Assembly: GCA_016234485.1 (NCBI GenBank)
Contig: JACRBL010000008.1
Location: forward strand, 62,001-126,000
Direction of reading: 5' to 3'
Source: Chloroflexota bacterium
GTDB taxonomy: Bacteria; Chloroflexota; Anaerolineae; Anaerolineales; Villigracilaceae
Length of the DNA: 64,000 bases
The translations under genes and the position numbers were made by a program. Below are positions 50,819 through 58,324 of this stretch, piece after piece. Each line of letters begins with the position of its first letter. The first letter of the stretch is position 1. The notes beneath the pieces are model-generated. The model was not told the DNA's origin, searched no databases, and worked only from the letters and a program-made list of their open reading frames with translations.

Positions 50819-51265
50819 TTATCGTTTTTCGCGCGGGATGAAATTTCTTCCGCCCACCCATGCGCCGACCGCTGTTCCCAAAACCGAGAGCAGGAAGGAA
50901 AACAGCACGGCTGTCTCAAATCCTGTCGCGGTGAGCGCGTCGAGCATGGGCGATTGTTGCGTGTTGGCGCTCATCCGCACGGATTCGGGGATCAGCGCGC
51001 CGATAATTAATCCCAACGCTGCGCCGAGTCCCATGCCCGTGTACGCGCCGATGCTCACGCCGCCCGTCGTCCCCGCGGTGCGGACGGTGAGCGCGGCGGT
51101 GAGCGAGCCTGTCAAAATGCCGAGGAGTAATCCCACTCCCGCGCCGATCTGGATCCCGCTGAGCGTTTCGGTGATGGCGCCAATGACCGCGCCGAGCAAA
51201 GTCCCGCCGACCGCGCCGAGGAAACCGCCGAAGAGGATGCTTTTGGGTTTGATATTTTCGTCCAT
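50819..51265 (-). CDS. Gly/Ala-rich membrane protein
   Basis: 148 residues with four Gly-rich membrane segments (GGFLGAVGGTLLGAVIGAI, GAGVGLLLGILTGSLTAAL, YTGMGLGAALGLIIGALI and AVLFSFLLSVLGTAVGAWVGG). The glycine-zipper pattern is typical of small bacterial membrane proteins of unknown function. It lies 9 nt downstream of the Nudix gene on the same strand, so the two are cotranscribed. Confidence 0.75.
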   Translation of the reverse strand: MDENIKPKSILFGGFLGAVGGTLLGAVIGAITETLSGIQIGAGVGLLLGILTGSLTAALTVRTAGTTGGVSIGAYTGMGLGAALGLIIGALIPESVRMSANTQQSPMLDALTATGFETAVLFSFLLSVLGTAVGAWVGGRNFIPREKR

Positions 51266-51274
51266 GCTGTATCT

Positions 51275-51820
51275 TTATTTTCCTTTGACTTCGATGGTCT
51301 CTTTCACTTCTGCACGCTCGACCATTTTTAAGTAAAACTGTTGCCGCGACATTCCCGCCGCGTCGCGTTGTTCGAGCATTTCCTGTCTTGTCATTTGTGA
51401 AGGCATGGACGGCATCGTGAATTCCTGCAATACCGCCACGCCCGTCACGCCCGAAAGCGCGTCTTCGATGCGCCGTTTGTGTCCTGCCGAAAGCGGACTG
51501 GGAAGATCGTCGGGGCGGAACCACTCGACCGCAATGGTCTCGCCTGGCTGACATTTTATCTCACCACCGATGGGTCTGGCCGCGAACAGGACGGCGTACC
51601 CAGCAGGCATATTGCTGATGCGGGAATAGACGCCCACCAGCCTCGTCAATTCCACGTCAATACCCGTTTCTTCCTTCGTTTCGCGGAGCGCGGCCTGCCC
51701 GATGCTTTCGCCCTCTTCGACCCCGCCGCTTGGCAGGACCCACGTCTCAAAATCCTCGCGCTGGGTAAGGAGAATCTTTCCTTCGTGGATGACTGCTACG
51801 TTGACTGCCAGTTTTGACAT
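51275..51820 (-). CDS. Nudix hydrolase
   Basis: 181 residues. Intact Nudix box GGVEEGESIGQAALRETKEE followed by TG (residues 33-54), after LAVNVAVIHEGKILLTQRED. The substrate cannot be read from the sequence; the enzyme hydrolyses a nucleoside diphosphate linked to another group. The C-terminal ~50 residues (MPSMPSQMTRQEMLEQRDA) form an extra helical tail. Unlike the Nudix-like domain of the SEFIR protein at 17297, all catalytic Glu residues are present. Confidence 0.92.
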   Translation of the reverse strand: MSKLAVNVAVIHEGKILLTQREDFETWVLPSGGVEEGESIGQAALRETKEETGIDVELTRLVGVYSRISNMPAGYAVLFAARPIGGEIKCQPGETIAVEWFRPDDLPSPLSAGHKRRIEDALSGVTGVAVLQEFTMPSMPSQMTRQEMLEQRDAAGMSRQQFYLKMVERAEVKETIEVKGK

Positions 51821-51829
51821 GGGATTCCT

Positions 51830-52747
51830 TTAATCGAAATAACCGATTCGTTCAAGCCTCGAGATTGCACCGCCAAATACAAACAATAATCCAATACATG
51901 AAACTCCTCCAAAAATAACCGTGAAAAATATATTCGATATGTCCCGCCCATACATGAAGTATAGTAATCCTTTTGTCCCGTATCTTCCTCCAAACAATAT
52001 ACCCAATATCATGATAGGAATAATGAGAAACCATATTCTATTGATGACGTAATCGTGCGTTTTTGAGACTATGCGAGGAAACAACAAAATGAAAGCCGTG
52101 CTAATCCCTTGCATAATGAGAATCGACAGGAAATAATTTGGGAAATAGGCTTGGACGGATGTTTTTAGGAAGATCGAACCAAGTAAAAGGATAAATGACA
52201 GAATAACAGATTCAATAAAAAGAATCCTGCTAAGGAAAATTAATCTGGTTCGAGCTTTGTAAAAGAGCATCGAAAAAATCATAACAGGAAGAATTCCTAT
52301 CGCCAGCCCAATAAGATATGGGTTGGACGACGCTAATCCTGAATAAATACAAAACGCAGGCAGTAAAATCAAAACAGCCCATCCTAAAAGTTGCGTAGTT
52401 TTATATTTATTTGAAATTCTCGACGATTCACGGAATACAGATTGAACTGCCATCTCTTGAAATAGGATCTTGGGGTTCTTGAATCGGTTGTATGCCTGCT
52501 CGCCATGTTTTGTCACTGCCCAAAAGCCCGCTCGTTTTACCCACTCCGCACCTACGCTCATAGATGTAATTGCCTCAATCATGCGAAGATATTCATCGCT
52601 TGATAGTCCCATCCCTAAAACGGGATACTTATCTGAAAAGTAAGCGCGAACATCTTCTCGTTTGGCCTTTCCTTTTTGACCCAACAAGAAAGATAAAAGC
52701 TCTAACAATAGACGGCCTTTTTGTTCGGCGGTTGTTTTCATTGTCAT
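51830..52747 (-). CDS. Polytopic membrane protein, unknown
   Basis: 305 residues. A ~100-residue cytosolic N-terminal part with YLRMIEAITSMSVGAEWVKR and FWAVTKHGEQAYNRF looks like a winged-helix or restriction-control-type domain. About six membrane helices follow (from LLGWAVLILLPAFCIYSGL). The gene is AT-rich compared with the backbone. It starts 4 nt after the stop of a duplicated pyrE fragment, just as the small gene at 53056 follows the real pyrE. Confidence 0.75.
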   Translation of the reverse strand: MTMKTTAEQKGRLLLELLSFLLGQKGKAKREDVRAYFSDKYPVLGMGLSSDEYLRMIEAITSMSVGAEWVKRAGFWAVTKHGEQAYNRFKNPKILFQEMAVQSVFRESSRISNKYKTTQLLGWAVLILLPAFCIYSGLASSNPYLIGLAIGILPVMIFSMLFYKARTRLIFLSRILFIESVILSFILLLGSIFLKTSVQAYFPNYFLSILIMQGISTAFILLFPRIVSKTHDYVINRIWFLIIPIMILGILFGGRYGTKGLLYFMYGRDISNIFFTVIFGGVSCIGLLFVFGGAISRLERIGYFD

Positions 52748-52751
52748 TTCA

Positions 52752-52905
52752 TCATTGGCTTTGGGATAAAAACTTCTTCGTCGCTTCGATCTTGTCCTTT
52801 TCCACTGTTCCGTTCGCTTCCCAATAATCGAGCATCTCGTTGATGGTCAACACCGCGTGCATGGAATATCCCGCCTGCGCCTGCGTTTTGGATGACAGCT
52901 TTGAA
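52752..52905 (-). pseudogene. Duplicated 3' end of pyrE
   Basis: The minus-strand frame reads AQAGYSMHAVLTINEMLDYW, then EANGTVEKDKIEATKKFL, against pyrE's AQAGYSMHAVLTINEMLDYW, then ESTGKVEKDKIEETMKFL. DNA identity is about 85% over some 95 nt. Only the last ~50 codons are present. Upstream (52906-53022) an open segment MKTHLQLLKSYNYPLPREYQ continues in another frame, perhaps more decayed pyrE or an unrelated insert. Confidence 0.85.
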
Positions 52906-53055
52906 GGTGAATTCTTTGAGGAAGTATTCCGCCAGTCTGCTTCCCGCGCAGATATCATGGTATTGATATTCGCGAGGGAGAGGGTAGTTGTAAGATTTTA
53001 GGAGTTGAAGGTGGGTTTTCATCTGATGAATTTAGAATCTCTGTAACTGCTTGCA

Positions 53056-53355
53056 CTAATCCGGAAAATATTGAATATAAAAAAATATAAGTGCCCACTT
53101 AATTGGTGTCACGACAACGAGCAGTCCATTGATCGCTATTGCCGAAAAATAAATTGCTCCACTGATACCTTTCAAAATCATCACTCCCATTCGTCTGGCC
53201 GCACCAAGAGTAAGAATAAATCCAAATAGCCCTAATAGAAACTCCAGCCCAAAGTCATAATACAAAAGCAAAATCCATCCAACGATACCCGAAAATAATC
53301 CGATTGCAAGAATCAAATGCGGATCAATGGGCTTCGCTCTATCTCTAGATTCCAT
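53056..53355 (-). CDS. Small membrane protein inserted after pyrE
   Basis: 99 residues from the ATG at 53355, 2 nt after the pyrE stop (a TTG start at 53361 would overlap pyrE). Three membrane segments: LILAIGLFSGIVGWILLLY, FLLGLFGFILTLGAARRM and FSAIAINGLLVVVTPIKWAL. The base composition is AT-rich. No family recognised. It lies between the real pyrE 3' end and its diverged copy. Confidence 0.7.
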   Translation of the reverse strand: MESRDRAKPIDPHLILAIGLFSGIVGWILLLYYDFGLEFLLGLFGFILTLGAARRMGVMILKGISGAIYFSAIAINGLLVVVTPIKWALIFFYIQYFPD

Positions 53356-53357
53356 GA

Positions 53358-53981
53358 TCAAACGCTTCCTTCAAGAAATTTCATTGTTTCCTCAATCTTA
53401 TCCTTCTCCACCTTTCCTGTGGACTCCCAATAATCCAGCATCTCGTTGATGGTCAGCACCGCGTGCATGGAATAGCCCGCCTGCGCCAGTGATTCCTTCG
53501 CTCCCGATTGGCGATCCACAAGCACAACCACATCCTTCACGACCAGGCCAACACCTGTCAATTTTTCGATGGCTTCGAACTTGCTTCCGCCCGTGGTGGC
53601 GAGATCGTCAATGACCACGACCGTCTCGCCCGCGTGATACTCGCCTTCGATCTCGGCCTTCGTGCCGTAGGTCTTCACTTCCTTGCGCGGGTAGATCATC
53701 GGATAGTTTCCCGCCAGCGAGATGGCGGTCGCGATGGGAATGGCCGCGTAGGGCAGACCCGCGAGACGGTCAAATGACAAACGAGAAATGATGGGCAGAT
53801 AGGCTTGACTGACGTCCACGAGAAGTTTCGGATGGGAGATGATCTGCCGCAGGTCAATGTAGATGGGAGACTTGAGTCCCGACTTGAGGGTGAATTCACC
53901 GAATTTGATACAGCCTGCCGACAGCAAGCCGTCAGCGATATTCGATAATTTGGCGTTCGATATTCGTTGTTCACTATCCAT
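53358..53981 (-). CDS. pyrE: Orotate phosphoribosyltransferase
   Basis: 207 residues. KFGEFTLKSGLKSPIYIDLR is the N-terminal substrate strand. VVVIDDLATTGGSKFEAIEK is the PRPP-binding motif, and the flexible catalytic loop lies near PRKEVKTYGTKAEIEGEY. It joins orotate to PRPP to form OMP, which the next gene's product decarboxylates. Fourth gene of the pyrC-pyrB-pyrF-pyrE operon, 21 nt after pyrF. Its last ~50 codons are duplicated at 52752-52905. Confidence 0.95.
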   Translation of the reverse strand: MDSEQRISNAKLSNIADGLLSAGCIKFGEFTLKSGLKSPIYIDLRQIISHPKLLVDVSQAYLPIISRLSFDRLAGLPYAAIPIATAISLAGNYPMIYPRKEVKTYGTKAEIEGEYHAGETVVVIDDLATTGGSKFEAIEKLTGVGLVVKDVVVLVDRQSGAKESLAQAGYSMHAVLTINEMLDYWESTGKVEKDKIEETMKFLEGSV

Positions 53982-54002
53982 GTTACAGAGTCTCCATTTC
54001 GA

Positions 54003-54842
54003 CTAACGTTTACCGAGTATCGAAGATCGAATCTCGAGTATCGAATCCCGTATCTCCGCCGCGGCGAGGCCAGGGTTGGCCGCCCGTGAGATGGCGCGCG
54101 AGATGGGGATCAACAATCCCTTGCCGTCGCTTCGCAAACCGGACTTGAGAGTGGCTTCCAGTTCCCCGCCCTGAGTCCCCACCCCGGGCGCGAGGAACCA
54201 CAGGTCCGGTGCAGCGGCGCGGATGTTGGACATGATCTGCGGATGAGTTGCGCCGACCACGATGCCGATGTTGTTCTTCTCGTTCCATTGAGCGGCGAGA
54301 TGTGCCACGTAAATATAGAGAGGTCCAGGATTATCCGCGGCAGGAGGCAGGACAAGTAGGTTCTGCAAATCCATTGATCCCGCGTTGGATGTTTTGCACA
54401 GCAGGAACACGCCCTTCTCCGAATTCTGAATGAATGGCTCAATCGAGTCGTGTCCGAGATATGGACTGAGCGTGATGCAGTCCGCGCCAAGCGTCTCGAA
54501 CGCGGACTTTGCGTAGGCCTCCGCGGTGGACGCGATATCGCCCCGCTTCGCGTCGAGGATGATCGGAATCATTGAGCCGCGTCGCGCCGACTCTTCTTTG
54601 ATGGCTTCGATGACCTGCTTGAGCGCCACCCATCCGTCCGCGCCGAAGACTTCGAAGAAGGCCGCGTTGGGTTTAAACGCCGCGGCGTAGGAAGCGGTCT
54701 GCTTGACGAGATTCAGGCAAAAGTCACGCGCGGAGTCGGCGGTGGGAGATGCGAGGTCGGAGACGTGCGGGTCGAGTCCCACGCAGAGGAGCGAGGAGCA
54801 ATCGTCCACGCGTCGTTCGAGGAAAGAGAAAAATGATTCCAT
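54003..54842 (-). CDS. pyrF: Orotidine-5'-phosphate decarboxylase (type 2)
   Basis: 279 residues, the length of the type 2 (PyrF/UMP-synthase-like) group. LLCVGLDPHVSDLASPTADS opens the barrel, the catalytic DAKRGDIASTAEAYAKSAF carries the DxKxxD motif, and APGVGTQGGELEATLKSGLR is the phosphate loop near the end. It converts OMP to UMP. It is followed by pyrE; upstream lies a gap with the GTTTGAAAGTT repeats at 54850-54920. Confidence 0.95.
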   Translation of the reverse strand: MESFFSFLERRVDDCSSLLCVGLDPHVSDLASPTADSARDFCLNLVKQTASYAAAFKPNAAFFEVFGADGWVALKQVIEAIKEESARRGSMIPIILDAKRGDIASTAEAYAKSAFETLGADCITLSPYLGHDSIEPFIQNSEKGVFLLCKTSNAGSMDLQNLLVLPPAADNPGPLYIYVAHLAAQWNEKNNIGIVVGATHPQIMSNIRAAAPDLWFLAPGVGTQGGELEATLKSGLRSDGKGLLIPISRAISRAANPGLAAAEIRDSILEIRSSILGKR

Positions 54843-54924
54843 ATGTTTCCAGTTTGAAAGTTTGAAAGTTGGTAGGTTTGAAAGTTAACGTTTCAACGTT
54901 CAAACCTGCCAACGTATAAACGTT

Positions 54925-55905
54925 TTAGGCTTTGCCCAAGACCATCGCGAGCAAGGCCATTCTAACGTAAAGACCGTATTCCATCTGGCGGAAATACGCG
55001 GCGCGGGGATCGTCGTCGAAGTCCACGCTGATCTCGCCGACGCGCGGGAGCGGGTGCATGACGGCCATTTCTTTTTTGGCGGCCTTCATCACTTCGGGGT
55101 CAATCACGTACGCGCCTTTGACCTTTTCGTAATCGGCGGGGTCTTCGAAGCGTTCCTTTTGGACGCGGGTCACGTACAACACATCGGTTTCGGGCAACAC
55201 TTTTTCGAGCGAGGAGAATTCGGCTTGCGGCACTTTCTTCTCCGTGACCTCATCCATCACTTCGCGCGGCATTTTTAAAATATCAGGCGAAACGTAGTTG
55301 AGTTTGATGCCGCTGAACTGCGAGAGCAGGCGCGCCAGCGAGTGGACGGTGCGCCCGTATTTCAAGTCGCCGAGCATGGTGACGGTGAGATTGTCGAGGC
55401 GGCCGATCTCCTCCATGATGGTGAAGGTGTCAAGCAAGGCCTGCGTGGGATGCTCGCCGACCCCGTCACCCGCGTTGATGACCGGTTTGCGCGCCGCCTT
55501 GGCCGCGATCGCCGCCGAACCCGTTTCGGGGTGGCGCAGAACGATCACGTCCGCATAGCATTCGAGCGTGCGGATCGTGTCGGGCAGGGACTCGCCCTTC
55601 GACACGGACGAGTACTTCACCTCATTGATCGGGATGACCGAGCCGCCGAGTCGCTCCATCGCGGCGGTGAACGACGACGAGGTGCGTGTGGACGGTTCGT
55701 AGAACAGGTTGGCGAGGATCTTGCCTTTCAGCAGATCGAACGTGCCGACGCGCTCGACCATGCCGCGCATCTCGTGCGCCACGCCGAAGACGTATTCGAG
55801 GTCCGCGCGGTTGAACTGCTTGACGGAAATGATGTCCTTGCCGTACCAGTCGGCCTGTTTGTTTTCGCCGAAGGGCAGGTGGGGGTTGAGGGAGGAAGTG
55901 GGCAT
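54925..55905 (-). CDS. pyrB: Aspartate carbamoyltransferase catalytic subunit
   Basis: 326 residues. The carbamoyl-phosphate motif [20 protein letters not shown] lies near residue 69, [13 protein letters not shown] near 125, [19 protein letters not shown] near 150, and the aspartate loop [17 protein letters not shown] near 230. It makes carbamoyl-aspartate, the first committed pyrimidine step. No pyrI regulatory gene is present. Second gene of the operon, 58 nt after pyrC. Confidence 0.95.
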   Translation of the reverse strand: MPTSSLNPHLPFGENKQADWYGKDIISVKQFNRADLEYVFGVAHEMRGMVERVGTFDLLKGKILANLFYEPSTRTSSSFTAAMERLGGSVIPINEVKYSSVSKGESLPDTIRTLECYADVIVLRHPETGSAAIAAKAARKPVINAGDGVGEHPTQALLDTFTIMEEIGRLDNLTVTMLGDLKYGRTVHSLARLLSQFSGIKLNYVSPDILKMPREVMDEVTEKKVPQAEFSSLEKVLPETDVLYVTRVQKERFEDPADYEKVKGAYVIDPEVMKAAKKEMAVMHPLPRVGEISVDFDDDPRAAYFRQMEYGLYVRMALLAMVLGKA

Positions 55906-55963
55906 GTTTTTAGTCTCCTAGTCTGATAGTCTTCTGGTCTGCTGGCCTTTTTGATTTGCGATT

Positions 55964-57034
55964 CTATTGCCTTACATTTTTTCCATATCCTTGCTCTACA
56001 AGGATTTTTCCATCCTTGAACGCCTCGCGTCCGCGTAGGACGACGCGGGTGACGCGTCCCTTCACCTTCCAGCCCTCGAACGGACTCCAGCCACAGCGGG
56101 AGTGCAAGTCGCTGGCCTTGATCTCATATTCGGCGTTCTCGTCCACTTCGACCCAGGTTTCGGGCTGTTCGGGGAGGTTGAAAATTTTTCTTGGGTTGAG
56201 GACGCTCTTCTGAATCAAATCGTTTAAGGTCAAACGTCGAAGGTCAACGGCAGTGAGGAGGAGGGGCAAGAGAGTTTCCACACCGGGGAAACCAGGTGGG
56301 GGATTTTCCGAATCTTTTTCGGCGAGGGTGTGCGGAGCGTGGTCGGTGGCGAAACAATCAATCACGTCCAGGTTTTCCCACAACGCGTCTACGTCTTTTT
56401 GCGTGGCTAATCGCGGGCGGACTTCTTTTCGTCCCGGTGTTAGACCTAACAGGTTTCCAAAACCTGTTGGGTCTTGCGTGAGAAACAAATGATGCGGACA
56501 AACCTCGCAGGTCACTTTGATGCCGCGTTCCTTGGCGGCTTTGATGAGCAGGACTTCTTCCTTTAATGAAATGTGCGCTATGTGGACGGGACGGTCGTAG
56601 ATGGCGGCGAATAAAATCCCCGCGGCCATCGTTCGCGATTCGGAGTGTAAAACGATTGGCAAGTCTTTCGGGAAATTGGCGAAGTGCGGCATCCACAGGG
56701 ACATGTCGTCCAGGCGCAACTCGCCGAAGGTGGAGTCGAGGTACATTTTCAGCCCGGCCGATCGGCTCGCGATGGACGCGACCGCTTCGGCGTTGTCGGG
56801 ACCCGCTCCGATGAACTGGGCGTAGTCACAGCGCGCTTTGGATTTTGCCGCTGACAAAGCCATGCCGAGAGTCGAATTATCGAATATCGGGGGTTTCGTA
56901 TTCGGCATGGCGAGCAGCATCGTCACGCCGCCCGCCAGAGCGGACTGGGTGACGGTGTCCCAATTTTCTTTGTGGGTTTGTCCAGGTTCGCGCACGTGGA
57001 CGTGAGGGTCTATGAGGCCGGGGAGTTTGAGCAT
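55964..57034 (-). CDS. pyrC: Dihydroorotase
   Basis: 356 residues from the ATG at 57034. Metal ligands: DPHVHVREPGQ (HxH) at residues 9-19, His in EVCPHHLFLTQD, and Asp in CFATDHAPHTLAEK. It closes carbamoyl-aspartate to dihydroorotate. First gene of the pyrimidine operon. An AGACCT palindrome (56442-56474) is inserted in frame just after the CPHHLFL motif and encodes DPTGFGNLLGL, close to the active site. A terminator hairpin lies 22 nt upstream of the start. Confidence 0.93.
   Translation of the reverse strand: MLKLPGLIDPHVHVREPGQTHKENWDTVTQSALAGGVTMLLAMPNTKPPIFDNSTLGMALSAAKSKARCDYAQFIGAGPDNAEAVASIASRSAGLKMYLDSTFGELRLDDMSLWMPHFANFPKDLPIVLHSESRTMAAGILFAAIYDRPVHIAHISLKEEVLLIKAAKERGIKVTCEVCPHHLFLTQDPTGFGNLLGLTPGRKEVRPRLATQKDVDALWENLDVIDCFATDHAPHTLAEKDSENPPPGFPGVETLLPLLLTAVDLRRLTLNDLIQKSVLNPRKIFNLPEQPETWVEVDENAEYEIKASDLHSRCGWSPFEGWKVKGRVTRVVLRGREAFKDGKILVEQGYGKNVRQ
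56442..56474. repeat. AGACCT palindrome in frame in pyrC
   Basis: Arms AGACCTAACAGGTTT / AAACCTGTTGGGTCT with one mismatch. Same family as 48053-48086 in the glycosyltransferase gene. Confidence 0.85.
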
Positions 57035-57055
57035 AATCCTATTTTCGCGCCGATT

Positions 57056-57088
57056 TAAAAAAAAGAGAGCCGCTAAAAGCGACTCTCT
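57056..57088 (-). terminator. Leader terminator (attenuator candidate) before pyrC
   Basis: On the minus strand AGAGAGTCGCT, loop TT, AGCGGCTCTCT, then T8: a textbook Rho-independent terminator 22 nt before the pyrC ATG. No minus-strand gene lies upstream that it could serve, so it should act on the pyr transcript itself. Confidence 0.75.
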
Positions 57089-57170
57089 AATTTCTGAAAA
57101 ATGAAACAATATTCCCGAAGAAGTGTTGGTGGCTTCGCAAAAATTGTTTTGGAAAATTTTGTGTTGACAT
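57087..57170 (-). CDS. Possible pyr leader peptide, 27 residues
   Basis: ATG at 57170, about 2 nt after the predicted transcript start, reading MSTQNFPKQFLRSHQHFF, then GNIVSFFRN and TAG. The stop lies in the first bases of the terminator stem, so a ribosome following RNA polymerase would block hairpin formation. The leader RNA contains several U-rich clusters. This layout parallels the UTP-sensitive leader of enterobacterial pyrBI. No Shine-Dalgarno is possible, so translation would be leaderless. Confidence 0.4.
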   Translation of the reverse strand: MSTQNFPKQFLRSHQHFFGNIVSFFRN

Positions 57171-57192
57171 TGCGCCGAATTTTACGCAGAAT
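57164..57192 (+). promoter_or_regulatory. Sigma-70-type promoter, plus strand
   Basis: TTGACA (57164-57169), 17 nt, CAGAAT (57187-57192). Would drive the PhnD-like lipoprotein gene at 57281. Confidence 0.6.
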
Positions 57193-57206
57193 CGAATTTG
57201 AGTCAA
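57179..57206 (-). promoter_or_regulatory. Sigma-70-type promoter of the pyr operon
   Basis: On the minus strand TTGACT (57206-57201), 16 nt, TAAAAT (57184-57179): five of six matches in each box. It overlaps the plus-strand promoter, so the two may exclude each other. Confidence 0.6.
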
Positions 57207-57280
57207 GGCTTGGCATTGCCCAGTTTTTGATCTGTGCGCGGCGCTTGCACTCACGCCTCAACCTCGTTATGATAGCCCCC

Positions 57281-58300
57281 ATGCGTTCCATCAAACTGAT
57301 CACCGTTTACTGTTTACTGATGACTGGCCTCGCCGCCTGCAACCTCCCCACCGCGGTCCCCGCCGCCACGTTCACGCCTGCCGTCACATCCACACCCACA
57401 CCAACGTCCACGCCCGCGCCGACTCCCAAGCCGCCGCTCGGCTCGAACGAAAATCCGATTCTGCTGGCCCTGCCCCCGTCTCAATTTTTGGATTCGACCG
57501 CGGTCGGCAATGGACAGACCCTCGCGGGACTACTCGAAGAACAGACGGGCTATCGCGTTGTCGCGGTCGCGCCCACCACCTACGCCGAGCTGATCGAATC
57601 GCTGAGAGTGGGTAACGCGCACATCGCCGCGCTCCCGCCATACGCCATCGTCAAGGCCTATCAGCGCGAGGCGGTGAAGGCCGCCTACGCGTCCACGCAG
57701 GACGGGGCCGCGTCGTACGGCGCGCAAATCGTCGCGCGCAAAGATCGCTTCACTCCCTTTTATGATCCCACCGCGAAAACCAATCTGGCCGACGCGCCCG
57801 ACGCGCTGGCGCAATTCAGCGGCAAAAAAGGTTGCTGGACGGAACCCGATTCGGCCTCCGGCTATCTCGTTCCGCTCGGCATCCTGAACTGGTTTAAAAT
57901 CCCCACCGAGGAAGGCGCGTTTTTGCAGAGCCACTTTTCGGTTGTGCGCGCCGTCCGCGTTGGCGAGATTTGCGATTTCGGCGGCACGTACATCGACGCC
58001 CGCACGTACCCCGCCCTCAAAGACGAATATCCCTTCATCATGGACGAGGTCACCATCATTTGGGAAGTCCCGCCCATCATCCCCTACGACGGCATCTTCC
58101 TTTCAAAAACCGTGCCAGACGATGTATCTGCCAACTTGAAGCGCGCCCTCGATCTCATCTTCGCCACCGACGACGGCAAGACGCTCTTCGATGAACTGCT
58201 CGGCTTCAAAGGCATGATCCTCGTCGAGGATATTTTTTACGTTGAGTTCACGCGCGTCATCCTGGCCTCGCCCGCCAATTTCATCAACCTGGTGCATTAA
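57281..58300 (+). CDS. PhnD-like (periplasmic substrate-binding) lipoprotein
   Basis: 339 residues from the ATG at 57281. Lipoprotein signal MRSIKLITVYCLLMTGLAAC (Cys20), then a Thr/Pro linker (TSTPTPTSTPAPTPKPP). The body follows the phosphate/phosphonate-binding PhnD pattern: GQTLAGLLEEQTGYRVVAVA, SLRVGNAHIAALPPYAIVKA, KKGCWTEPDSASGYLVPLGI and the C-terminal ALDLIFATDDGKTLFDELLG. No ABC permease or ATPase gene is adjacent, so the ligand and transporter are unknown. Preceded by a visible promoter shared with the pyr operon. Confidence 0.85.
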   Translation: MRSIKLITVYCLLMTGLAACNLPTAVPAATFTPAVTSTPTPTSTPAPTPKPPLGSNENPILLALPPSQFLDSTAVGNGQTLAGLLEEQTGYRVVAVAPTTYAELIESLRVGNAHIAALPPYAIVKAYQREAVKAAYASTQDGAASYGAQIVARKDRFTPFYDPTAKTNLADAPDALAQFSGKKGCWTEPDSASGYLVPLGILNWFKIPTEEGAFLQSHFSVVRAVRVGEICDFGGTYIDARTYPALKDEYPFIMDEVTIIWEVPPIIPYDGIFLSKTVPDDVSANLKRALDLIFATDDGKTLFDELLGFKGMILVEDIFYVEFTRVILASPANFINLVH

Positions 58301-58324
58301 AAAATTCGCCCGAGGAGACCTCCC

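Noticed and set aside
57056..57172. PyrR-type attenuator
   Set aside because: The conserved PyrR-binding loop was not found in the leader; only a plain terminator and short ORF are visible.
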